Positions 38,600 to 49,245 of a DNA stretch of 49,245 nucleotides are shown here, one piece after another. The position numbers and the translations under genes were made by a program. Position 1 is the first letter of the stretch, and every line of letters starts with the position of its first letter. Source of the stretch: Temnopleurus reevesii (taxonomy: Eukaryota; Echinodermata; Echinoidea; Temnopleuroida; Temnopleuridae). Under the pieces are notes generated by a model. It was given only the letters and a program-made list of their open reading frames with translations. It made no database searches and was not told where the DNA came from. Where the stretch lies: positions 1 to 49,245 of the forward strand of contig BQKZ01001381.1 in the NCBI GenBank assembly GCA_036244855.1, written 5' to 3'.

Positions 38600-40400
38600 T
38601 AATATAAGTTATATTTGCTGGTTCCCGCTCTTATATTTTCATGAATCTGCAATTACATAATGCCGTATTCCTTCAGAATCATGAAGACATTGTGCTATTG
38701 AGTTTCCTCCACATCAATTATTGCCTTTAAACAAATGAGAAATTGTACTTATCAATTGAGCCCAGTGTTGCATACCATATATCTTTCTCTGAATGAATTC
38801 AATGATACCATAACTGCTCCAACTCATACTCTCTTCATTATCTACACACAAAAATTAAGCCATATAATAAATACAACTATTTTCATTTCACTATATTCTC
38901 ATCATCAAAAGTGCATCAGGAAAAAAAAATCGAAGAAAACTCATTTGGTTTAATATAAAACCCTGACTTATAGAAACTAAGAAATCAGATTTCATGTGAT
39001 AGTGAATAGTAATAATAATATAACAATACATTTTTTGTCCTTATAATAGTCTCGACTTCATTCAATGTAGGTAGTTATCGCAATGGATGCATGAATCATT
39101 ATTTCATCTCCAGCAGACACGAATTTATACAAGAAATTGAGAAAAATACTGCTCTATATCAGGTTGCGATGTGGCCACCCTTCCACACACGAACACACAC
39201 ATATATAATATACCTTTTCAATGTACAACCCACAGAATCGTGTACAAAAACGTACATCATTATTTCAACAGTATGCAGGATGTATCTGTGCATTTGGGAG
39301 GTGGGATAGAGGAAAGGAGGCAGTTACATGAAAATAAAAATACAGCTACATGACAAGGGCATTTAATAATAGCTCAATTATCCTAAAAAGCACATATATG
39401 CTATTAAGGCAACCAGCGCCAAGATCTAGCCAACATGGAACAGAAACTATTGAATGAGGATTTAAAGAGAATTATTATAATCCCAAATAGATGAGGTATG
39501 GTTAGGGGTTTGAGATGTTAGAAGCATGTGGTCAAGAAAACATATAACTCTTCTGATTCGTGGTATAGGTATATAACTAATTTCAGAGAAATTTAATGCA
39601 ATGTTTAATTGCAAGATTATTTCCTGTATATCCAATTTTGAATTTATAATCGATCATTGCATTATTATTTCTGGCATTTATTCTAATATCACATACTACT
39701 TCTCCCTGATTGAACGTGGAATTTACATAAATAAGATGATAAAATACAAATAAACAATTAAAAACCTGATTTTCAGAAAAATTATTTGCAAATAAGGCCT
39801 ATACAAAAAGATGCTTGCAATAAGACAATAAGGATTGAGAAATGATGAATAATACAATATAAAAAGGAGCTTTCAAATAGAATAAACATAACTAACTAGA
39901 AATCTTTTAAAAAATAACAACCGCTTAAAGATTTAAAAATGGTTTTCCACATGATCAATGTGATGGTAAAATAAAATATCAAACATCTGAATAGATTTTA
40001 TCTTTACCGGGCCAGTGAGATAAAGGAGCAAAAAGAGTGCCAAAAAGAGCAGTCTGTCATTGCGTACAGATATGAATTAATTTATTATATTAGCTCAAAG
40101 TGAACCCATCAAATGAGTAAAGCAACAATGACGTTTTGATTACTCTTATACCGTTGTTAAAAAGCCTTGGTGACTTGTGCACTCAATGGGGTACCAAGTT
40201 CTGATGTCATATCGATTCAGCGTCACAAAATGCTGGTTCTAAACAACCCAGTACCTGAGAAGGCCAGACTTACTGCTGTGTTCAACGGGATTCACAAAGA
40301 TGTTGCTTAATTTAAATTTAGTTGATAAGGCCATGTAACGAACCTCATGTGATCAAGCACTTTAATATTTTTAATGAGGCAGATCAGACAAAAGAAACCC
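38600..40400. other. AT-rich stretch without recognised features
   Basis: No gene, large repeat or inverted element was recognised. Short open frames (38735-38953 and 39091-39309) show no domain. Confidence 0.4.
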
Positions 40401-40401
40401 C

Positions 40402-41344
40402 AGGGTGGTGTTTCACCAATAATCATTAAAGTTACAAAAGACTTTAACCCTATTTGAACTGGGCTTTTTCAGACCAAGTTTATACTGGGGGGGGGTCAAT
40501 TTGACCCCCCCTTCAGATCTCGGCCGTGGATCGCGCGATCGCCGCGAAATTTGGCACGCGCATAGTGTAGAGTGTAAACTAAATGACTGTATAGTTTAAT
40601 TTTCTGAAAATTTATGATTTCTATTTTTAATTAATTAATTATGCAAATTTGTGCATGAAATATTATTTTCTGTTCTATTTCACTCATTGAAGCTCCTAGA
40701 AAGCTCATTTTTGGTATGAATATTCTCCATATTATTCCTCACAATACTACTTGGAAAAAAATTTGGTGTGACAAGGTATTTCTTATGTTTTTTATTGTTT
40801 TATGAATTTCTTATGTATTTCTTTGTTTTTTCGACCTTTTGTTTTCTATTGTTTTTTGGATGAAATTTATTGCAGAACATTTTTGAAGCATATTTATGCT
40901 AAAATGAATTAATTATAACCCATAAAATTGAAAATAACTACATCTTTATGAATTCAGACTGAAATCCCAATTTACATTGACTTTGTACACAAAATCACGT
41001 TTTTGAGCGATTTTCGGTCTGACATGCATGTACAAAAAGTGGCACGGCGACATAACCATACACCCGATTTTCGCGAAAATAGTCTTAAAAATTGCGCAAG
41101 ACTTGAAAGTAAAAAGTCAGTGAGTCTCGCGGTGAAAAAAATTTGCGCGGCCGCGCGATCACAAAATTTGTGGAGGGGGGGTCAAATTGACCCCCCCCCC
41201 AGTTGGAATAGGGTTAAGAAAGACTAGACTACGTCAACGAGTGCAATGGGCAAAAGTTTCTTGATCATTCAGCGCAAGTGGTGATACCAGTCATGCATAA
41301 AGTCATTCCGAAAATCTTTCATAACTTGGTGAAACACCGCCCTG
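40402..41344. mobile_element. Family B foldback MITE, copy 6, interrupted
   Basis: The left part 40402-40447 and right part 41214-41344 form one family B element. Its two halves are separated by a 766-bp insertion at a TTAA site. Confidence 0.9.
40448..41213. mobile_element. piggyBac-type non-autonomous element
   Basis: Ends CCCTATTTGAACTGGG and complement of CCCTATTCCAACTGGG, flanked on both sides by TTAA (40444-40447 and 41214-41217). CCC ends with a TTAA duplication are diagnostic of piggyBac-like transposition. Subterminal GGGGGGTCAATTTGACCCCC palindromes occur at both ends. The 660-bp middle has no transposase; the frame 41003-41227 is unlikely to be coding. Confidence 0.9.
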
Positions 41345-41960
41345 GTTCTTTTTTGTGGACAGGATGTATAAAATTGAATGACAAAACGACAGTTGTGGAA
41401 AGGATAATTATATATAACAGAAAGAAGCGATGAGAAATGGAACACAGATCAAAGAGTACATCAGAGTAGGAAAATGCACAGTATCTGAGTAATAGTTTTC
41501 ACAAAATAGCTACATTGTACGACTATTACACAGCAATCCTTTCCATTCTTCCCTTCCTGAACAGTCCCTCAACAATCTCAAGAGGGCGCCAGACTCTCGT
41601 AGGTATTTGAATAGTTTCTCACAGATGTAGGTATACTGGCTGATAATCATTGACAGAAGCAATTCCAAACTCTTCTCTGAAGTCTCAGAAGAGATTTGTG
41701 GAATGTCATATCCGTTATTGTGACTTGTGCAGCATTTTAACATTTTTCAGCTTGCACTTGAGATGCACTTGAAATCCGGGTTGATGGTTAAAGGGTTTCA
41801 CGTGTCAAGATGCTTGCTGTTGAGACTCCATTCTAACAAAGAAATCTATCCCAAGTATATCATCCAACTATTATTAATCATAATCATGTTGCGTCTCTTG
41901 ATTTCTGACAGGAGAATAAGAATTGGTATCAAAGATTGATTCCGTTTCAGGACAATCTCT
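41345..41960. other. Stretch without a recognised gene
   Basis: May belong to the distal 3' region of the RANBP9/10 gene or be intergenic. No motif decides this. Confidence 0.3.
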
Positions 41961-41963
41961 CTC

Positions 41964-42146
41964 AGGGGGTGTTGCTAGAAAGTTGCGATCAATCGCAAAT
42001 CTACTGCAAGTCAGTTGCAAATTGAAACGCTCATTTTCATTTGCACACAATCAGTACTTTTAACAAGACAAAACAGTGATTTGATTGGCATGTGCCGATC
42101 AACTGCAACTTGTAATCAATTGCAACTTTCTAGCAACACTCCCTTA
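41964..42146. mobile_element. Foldback MITE (GTTGCTAGAAAGTTGC family)
   Basis: GTGTTGCTAGAAAGTTGC at the left is matched in inverse at the right (GCAACTTTCTAGCAACAC). The interior has further ATCAATCGCAA / TTGCAATTGATT inverse blocks. A partial relative lies at 46008-46090. Confidence 0.85.
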
Positions 42147-42639
42147 GACTGGTCTCAAAAGCACATTCCTTTGTTGAAAAGGTAAGGAGAATGATTTTCC
42201 ACTTGAGAATAGCATTTGAAACCCTGTGTAGTCAGTATGCAAGAAATAAGATTCAATCCTCATTCATTCATAGGGAGAGGGAGAAATCTTGTATCTCGAG
42301 CAGCTCCTAACAGAAACAAGTTGATGGCTCTCGGATGATTTCTCTCCAACAAACTCTTGTGCCGTTAACCTTTCCTCAACAGGTTACTATCGCACAAACC
42401 CACACTCCAGGCCAAATTAGTGGAAAGTGTCATGTCCGGTATGATGAATATAGATGCACGTTTAGGGTGCGTTCAGCTGCGCTCCCGATCTACGAGAGTC
42501 CTCTGTGAACACAGGCAGCATAATCATGTCATTGAATGGTCAAAGGTCGATGGAGGAGCGTATCTTAAGTCATTTACTAGAGAGACATCACTCAGGATGG
42601 TAATATGAGGCAGGAATTGGTGGTATCACACAGGATTGG

Positions 42640-42835
42640 GGGGATAGAGGATAGGAGAAGAGTGGGAGGGGACGGGAAGGGAGTTGGAGCGGTAGCAGGA
42701 GAGGAGCGGGATGGGAAGGGAGTGGGAGGGGAAAGGAGGGGAAAGGAGGGGAAATGAGGGGAAAAGAGGGGGGCAGGGGGCAGGAGGGAGCAAAGGAAGT
42801 CGAGAAAGGGATCCGCAGGGTTTGGAGCGGGAAGT
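42640..42835. repeat. GGGGAAAGGA minisatellite
   Basis: Tandem GGAGGGGAAA-type units, pure purine for about 150 bp; pyrimidine in the RANBP9/10 transcript direction. Confidence 0.9.
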
Positions 42836-43219
42836 AGACAATGGAATGAAAATGTCTAGAGACAAGTACATGTGTGGGAAAAATACAACTAGGTAGCAGA
42901 ATAATTATGGGCATGGATTTCCAAATAAAAATTTGTCATTTTTAATATGGAAATTTCAGAATAATCCTGAAGGCAGATAATCAGTGCTATTTCTTCAGTC
43001 CCCATATATTTAACTTGTTGACTCTATCTACCTGTGCCATATTTCCAGATGAGTGATCTCCAAACATAATGCATTGGCATTATTATGGTATTGGAAAATT
43101 TGTCATAAAAAGTTTAACTATAAATGAGCAAGGGGGTAAAAAGCATAAGAGCAACATGATTCAACTCTGTTGGCAGAATTAAAAACTGTTCGCAAATATT
43201 GACGAGATTTGATCATAAG

Positions 43220-43649
43220 TAAAGTCAGGAAAACGGGTAGAACCCAGCTCCTTATTTGGACATGGAAAAGACGAGATGACGAAAGAGGAGCAGGTGGAAG
43301 GAAAGAATGGATGGAAGAGAAGGGTAGGGAAGAGAAGCGTGGACGAAAGTGAAGGGAAGGGGAGTGAAAGGAGGGGAAGGGGAGAGAGGAAGGGAAGGGA
43401 AGGGGAGGGAAGAAAGGCCATCAGATTTGAGATAGTGGTCCATTTCTGAAAAAACGCAGGATCCTGCTCATAATTTAGACACAAGGAAGAGGAGAGTGAG
43501 GGAAGAAGGGTGGATGAAAAGTGAAAAAGGAAAGGGAAAGGGGAAGGGAGGAGAGGAAGGAGAGGGAAGGGAGGGGAGGAATGGGAGGGAAGGGAAGGGG
43601 AGGGAAGGGAAGGGGAGGGAAGGGAAGGGGAGGGAAGGAAGGCCGACGT
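43220..43649. repeat. Compound tandem repeat: purine tract plus decayed RANBP9/10 exon ends
   Basis: Two blocks resembling the last 60 bp of the RANBP9/10 coding exon lie at 43415-43482 and 43220-43266. Each is separated from the next by 150-160 bp of GGAAGGGAAGGGGA-type sequence, so the period is about 220 bp. On the minus strand the second block reads AGSCVF..DHYL after a TGA; the third has TAA and TGA in the matching frame. They are non-coding echoes of the true exon. Confidence 0.85.
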
Positions 43650-46600
43650 TAGTTGAGATAATGGTCTACTCCTGAGAAAGCGCAGGACCCTGCTCCGTAT
43701 TTGGACATGAGTTTCATGGTCTCTGTCACATGGCATAGGGCAAGCTCCAAAGGCGGGTGCTTGGGCATATTCTGGGATTCTGTAGAAGATGAAAAGTTTT
43801 TAAAACAGAGAGATAGAAAATTAAATCATCATCAAAAGACAAGTAAAGCTACACTTCTCATGCTGTTTATAGGAAAAGAATAACTAATCAATTCAAAATA
43901 TACCACATAGACATACATAACACAATGAAATTTAATTAAATAAGTTCTTCCCATATAACTACATTTACAATTATAAGAAGATTCAAAAGCATTATAAGAA
44001 AATTAAAACTTGTTTATGAAAATTCAAATATATTAAACGAAAATATGGCCATATCATATCAGTAGAACACAATATCTTCTACATATAAATAAGGACAAAG
44101 CAAATTTGGTATTTTCCAGCTCAGCTATTTCTTTTCCTCATTTTGTTCAGTTTTTACAGAGCAGTACAATTTGAGCAATAATAAATAGACAGAATTATTT
44201 ATCAAAATTTGAATCTTGCCAACAAAGAGCGCGCCGGATACTATTTGATCTAATTACGCTGGAAATGAACAGCAACTTACATTATCATGATCGCGGGTGG
44301 TGACTCTCGGAGAATTCACAAAGTGGTAAATATTTCATACTTACATTATTTTGTTTCCAATCGTATAAAAGTCATGCTTAGCATTTGACAAATGTTAATG
44401 ACTAATCATACTTGAACAAAGGAAAATAAATATTAAAATTTGGCTCACCTAATATGGCACTATTCAACGCGGCACAGACTGGTTCTCGTAATAAAGGATC
44501 AAGCTGATAACCCTTTTCACTATTCCATGGATCTGCATAGGCTAACAAACTAAATGCCTCCTGCAATAAAGAAAAATTGAGAGAAACCATGCTAAATTCA
44601 TATTTTATAGTGATGCATTACTTGACCCTAATAAGACTGGGCTATTTTGGAGGCTTGTAAAACGGAAAGGTGGCTTTTCAGGATCCTCTCCCCCCCCCCC
44701 CCCAAGATCTCGGAATTGGACAAAATGTTCAGAGAATTGTAGAGAGAATTTTCAGGGAATCTTCAAGAGGAGCATTTTTTTTGCTTATTTCATCACAAGA
44801 AGAATCATGTTGTAGGGTAACAGTAATAATTCAGTTTAAAAGTAAAATAGAAGGTGAAACTTCAACTAGAACCAAATATTAAAATATCTGAATTCAGTAA
44901 ATGAGGAGACTTTGCTAAAATAACTTCCTTTCACATCATTGATACAAAGAAAAAGCTGCCTGTCTTTTGATCACTTATTGATCATCAGTTTTTACATCAA
45001 TTGTTGCTTTCAATATCAAGACCAATCTTTTGATGATTACATATTCACTTGCAATCATCTAAAACAAATTTATATGTAGCTGTTTCTATCTTATGGAGTG
45101 AAAACAGGTTTCCAGAATTTCATCCACAATGTACTGGCATTGGTTCCATCATTACAGATCTCTCCAATTCTCCCTATCGCATATAGCTCTCCGAATCTGA
45201 ACGCATGCGGTGCACTAGTTATTTTGGCCCAGATTCTTGACACAGGTATTTCCGGTAACATTTGCGCATTTTCAAAAGTCTATTGCTTTCTACGGTAAAC
45301 TTCGTCAGTGTCTTGACAGTAGTGTCATATTTTTTTCATCAATTTTTGCGAATAAAAGCATCATTTTATATATTTTTCTTTCATATCTGCATTAATTTGT
45401 TATATGGGTTTCTATTGCGAAGCGGCCCAATGCTGGGCTTCCGACGCAAAACAAAGAAATTACGCTAAATACCCATGGATTGAAATTTCGTAGATAGTAT
45501 ACAATGAAATCAAGATGGATCCCGGAAGTTAGTGTGCCAAAGCCAAAGTGCGTGAATCTCATTATTCACCGACACATTGTCATTTTTTTTTACCCCGCAA
45601 TCAACCTCAAGAGTAAGAATGGGAGGGGGGCTGGCAGGTATAGCTTAATGTAATGAGTGTCAATGACAAAAACTTTTTTTTACCCGTAATGCATTGGCAT
45701 TGGTTTCATTCTTGCCGTTTTCCCTGGTAATCTTGTCGTAGAAGCACTGAAGTTCCCGACCAAATTTGAGCATATGTTCGATTGCTGAATAACTGCCTCC
45801 ACACAGCTGACGGACGGGTGGTAATGAGGCTTCTAAACAAAGGGGGAAAAGTTATAAAAATAAAATGAATCATGCTTTAAAATATTGATGACATAAATGT
45901 TACAAGACCATATGAGATTTTAGATTAGATCAATAACATTTAGCAGGCATACTTTTATCCCCCAATGTGTACTTCTTAAAGCCAAGTAACTTTCAAACTT
46001 TGTAGACGGGTTGCTAGAAAGATGCCACTGATTGTAAATTGCAGTTGCTTGGTGTGCCCTGATAAAAATCATTTGTTTTGTTAGAGACGTTGGAATCATC
46101 ATGTTCTCATTGAACTAAGAATTATCAAACGAAAAAAATGTAAAAACTTGAGCAAAATGAGACAATCCATATGGAGGTCCATGCGACTAGCAAGTTTGAC
46201 AGAATCTGTAACATTAAGTTGAACAACTTCTCATTCATACCGTATCTCAAATTTCATATTTTCTTCTACTTATGGAAAAGTCAACAAAATGTTCAGTATC
46301 GCCTTTATCGAATCTGCATGTATTTTTTAAAGAATCATGTTGAACCCTTATTCTAAATTCTACAGTAATATACCTAAAAAAAATTATACCAAGAGAATGG
46401 AGAGCTGTCCACTAGTACATGACAGATTTTCCAAAGTTGCTGACGGCACGGATTACCATCAGCGGCAGGGACCATGATATCATTGAGAATTAGAAAATAT
46501 ATAACTTTTGAACGGATTCTTAGATTTTGCTCAAGTTTTTACTGTTTTCCATCTGATTTTTCTTTATTCAATGTGAGCATGATAATTCCAGGAGTGGCTT

Positions 46601-49215
46601 CCCTTTCAGAATAAATTGTTAATCCACCAGACGATTTTGTCAACTTCCTTCAGATCCATACTAACCTATGTCATCTGTTTCCATGTCTTCCGCAGGCGGA
46701 CACACACCATTGACTGCTGACGACAACGCCTTTCCGTTTGTCACAGAATGTCCATTGCTACTATTTCCATTTGTATGAACACCATTGCTTTCGTGACAGT
46801 CCACGTCCATTTCTATATCCGACTCCGGGCTTATAATCCTCGATGATGAGGAACCGTTCATCACGCTACCGTTCGTTGTGAGGTTGAGGGCGTTCATGGT
46901 TGATGTCATTGCAGTGTTTGTCGGTGTCAGTCCATCTTGCTGTTGTTGATGATGATGATGTAAGTTCTTAGGACTCTTTGGTGATATAGGTTTGGAAGTG
47001 TTAAGCAGACTGCTACCATGCCTGCTGCTGTTACTACTACTACTACTCCCAGAGCTTCCCCCTGGTATCCCTGAATGGTGCATTTGAACAGGGTCCGTAG
47101 CCAGCGGAGATGATATACTGAGATGGGACGACGACGACGATGGCGCGGCGGTGTCGCGATGAGGGCTCATGGCCGGACTTGCATGTCTACTGCTCGATCG
47201 TGACGATCGCGAGCTTCGTGGTTCGCTGCGGGGCGGTCGTATCTCGCTCTCCGTCCCGCTTACGATCTCTACAAACTGCCTGCATTTGAGCATGAATTCC
47301 AGATTGGGGTTCTGTTGTAGTAAGTTGGGATAGAGTCTCTGTGTGGTGGCTATTGCTTCACCCATACAACCTGCTAATACTAGTCTTTGAAGTTCTGAAA
47401 GAGATGATAAAAGTACATTATTACACACATTGTCACAGCATACATCAACAGGTGAGGATGATGACGGTAATGTTGATCATAATGTTGATGATGGTAATGG
47501 TGGTGATGATGACGACAATGATGATAGTGATGAAAAGGGGGAGGAGGACAAAAGGAGGAGGAAAAATTGAAATTGAACCTTGGTCCTTATCACAGAAATT
47601 TTCAACATTTTGATACAACAGAAAAGAAAACCTGTCATGATTCACATAGCATCACCATTAACTATCCTTTTGTATTTGCATACAGCAAACTCAATGTTTT
47701 GAAAAGTAGTAAAGTGCTTTTCTACAGATTCAACTTATGTTGAAGTTGCACCTTTTGTTATAACACAACCTGTTCTCTAGTAGAATATATTTTAATTAGT
47801 TCAATACTTCTCAAGGTTTGGTTTCAAACAATCATCACAAGACCTTGATTATCACAACTGTTTTGATTTGGACGAAAAAAATCCCTGATACAATGATGTT
47901 AACAAATATTTACAATATATCTTTACTGGGTATGTTGCTGATCTACATAGTTTCCAGGGGCTAACTGGTTTGTCCTTCATGTGTTATGATCACAATATGA
48001 ACTGTCAATCACTTCTACAAATGACTCATATCATGGACAATGGATGTGAACATAGCACTTCAGCCGTGGCATGAACTTTATTCATTTGTATGAGCTGATA
48101 GTGATGTTTTCTCGAAAGAAACATTCACTGCGAGCAGAAAAGACAAACGATTTTGGACAAAGTAAATAAGTTCATTCAAACCTTCACAATAGCTTTATGA
48201 ACACAAAAGAGAGTATCTTCGCTATTCATTGCACGATGCCTGTTTGATATTTCTCTGCATAATAAGAGGGGTGCAAATTGCTTTAGTGGGCATATAGCTA
48301 TTGTGAATGCTTGAATGAGGTTATTCAATATGTCAAAAGTACTTTGTTCCTTCTGCTCATGGTGATTCAAACATTTTTCAAACCAAGAAATGAATATGAG
48401 AGAGGTTTGTTGTGTTGGTCATAATAGTGGTAACAGAAATTGAACAAAGATAATTTTAATTCAATAGCAGTTGTTGTGGTTGTCATGTTTGCAGATAAGA
48501 GTGGGGTCTAATAAGCATCTGCAAAAATATCCATTTTATTGATGCAGCCTACAAAACCTGCAAAAACATCCCGGCAAAAATGAATTGTATTTCATTACTT
48601 CTATCAATTTCCTCTGAGTGCCTTGAGTATCAAATTACGATGGAAAGCTTGCTATATAAGATCCAAGTATTAACAGCAAAAATGCTAACCGTTCCAGAAC
48701 ATGCATGAGGTCAAAATTTAAATTAGAATAATGCTACAGCCGAGTCAAAGTGAGAGTAAACATAACAATAACCATCCTCTCTGCCATTCACTTGTAATGA
48801 AAGCCATAAATTTGTATCAAAATTCACCTCATGCACATTCTAGAATGCTTGGCATCTCGGCAATGGGAACACAACATCTCTTGACATCGTTTCACATGCT
48901 TGGCTAACATTAGAAACCACATGACTGAGGTTTTCATCATTGCATAAAAAAAAAAAAAAAAAAACCCTACTGAAATAAAACAAACAGATAAACCTTGAGG
49001 CACTACAATAGCCACGACTTACGCATCATGATGCTCTCTACCTATTCAAAAGGCCATACACCATGAATGTTATGGGTGCTATGTTAGGCAAGACATACTT
49101 ACTTTGTCTATTTTTTATTGACATGACTTCTTCAGCTATAGTTTGTCTTGTGCTGCGAGCAAAGCTCTCTGCTGTTTGACTGTAACCATGGTGTACTAGA
49201 TATGTCGACACAATT
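43649..49215 (-). CDS. RANBP9/10: RANBP9/RANBP10 C-terminal exons (LisH, CTLH, CRA)
   Basis: Exons in transcript order: 49215-49103, 47394-46666, 45832-45684, 44560-44449 and 43779-43649. All have GT-AG borders and one continuous frame of 410 residues plus stop. The first gives the LisH motif ([25 protein letters not shown]). The second starts the CTLH domain ([32 protein letters not shown]) and continues as a Ser/Asn-rich linker with poly-Ser and HHHH-QQQQ stretches. The third to fifth give the CRA domain ([49 protein letters not shown]). The protein is a scaffold subunit of the CTLH/GID E3 ubiquitin ligase. The SPRY domain and start are outside the window. It probably predates the vertebrate RANBP9/RANBP10 split. 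The linker is species-variable. Confidence 0.96.
46070..46612. mobile_element. Family D element in a RANBP9/10 intron
   Basis: CATGTTCTCATTGAACTAAGAA and GACAATCCAT at the left, GCATGTATTTTTTAAAGAATCATGTTGAACCC in the middle, CATCAGCGGCAGGGACCATGATATCATTGAGAATT, and TTTATTCAATGTGAGCATGATAATTCCAGGAG at the right. It ends 54 bp from the exon border at 46666. Confidence 0.6.
47455..47560. repeat. GATGAT-rich imperfect microsatellite
   Basis: Degenerate GAT/GGT triplets followed by a GGAGGAGGA run, in a RANBP9/10 intron. Confidence 0.7.
48110..48370. repeat. Family F dispersed foldback repeat
   Basis: ACTGCGAGCAGAAAAGACAAACGATTTTGGACAAAGTAAA at the left; CACAATAGCTTTATGAACACAAAAGA; then ATAGCTATTGTGAATGCTTGAATGA and TTCCTTCTGCTCATGGTGA in inverse order. 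It lies in a RANBP9/10 intron. A GCATCTCGGCAATGG block near 48850 recurs near 9780, 29530, 32635 and 35155 and may belong to the same larger element. Confidence 0.6.
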
Positions 49216-49245
49216 CTGATGAAAAAGAAGGAAAAAAATATATCA

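Noticed and set aside
42588..42914. Pro/Ser/Leu-rich minus-strand frame
   Set aside because: Produced by the GGGGAAAGGA minisatellite.
43179..43736. 185-residue minus-strand frame over the RANBP9/10 terminal exon
   Set aside because: It overlaps the real exon out of frame and continues through the tandem repeat; the true frame stops at 43649.

Overview
The window is animal nuclear DNA. It is AT-rich, the genes are split by GT-AG introns, and many intervals are filled by short inverted-repeat transposons. Repeat types and protein matches suggest a marine invertebrate deuterostome, perhaps an echinoderm; this is inference, and no marker fixes the species. Single N bases at 20731, 24814 and 32921 mark assembly joins.

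Layout. Positions 1-1443: a microsatellite, an inverted-repeat element and the last exon of an unrecognised single-pass membrane protein (+). Positions 1444-12400: no recognised host gene; a dense bed of foldback elements (several nested), SINE-like sequences and the 3' end of a LINE. Positions 12449-22984: a CCDC90B/MCUR1-family mitochondrial coiled-coil gene on the minus strand, eight exons, apparently complete (235 codons plus stop). Positions 23219-30305: UBE2C on the plus strand, five exons, 180 residues, complete. The two genes are head to head with 234 bp between start codons. Positions 30306-43640: no recognised host gene; repeats, a 1.4-1.7 kb duplicated block and long purine/pyrimidine tracts. 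Positions 43649-49215: the last five coding exons of a RANBP9/RANBP10 gene on the minus strand (LisH, CTLH, Ser-rich linker, CRA); its SPRY part lies beyond the right edge.

The genes do not form one pathway. UBE2C is the E2 of the anaphase-promoting complex, RANBP9/10 is a subunit of the CTLH E3 ligase, and CCDC90B/MCUR1 proteins are inner-mitochondrial-membrane coiled-coil proteins. The shared UBE2C/CCDC90B promoter is the main regulatory feature.

The most unusual structures are: an LTR-like pair of 661/662-bp direct repeats flanking an array of hairpin monomers inside UBE2C intron 1; three nested transposon insertions with readable target sites; and repeated decayed copies of the RANBP9/10 terminal exon end embedded in a purine-rich tandem repeat just after the stop codon. 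I found no bacterial-type system.
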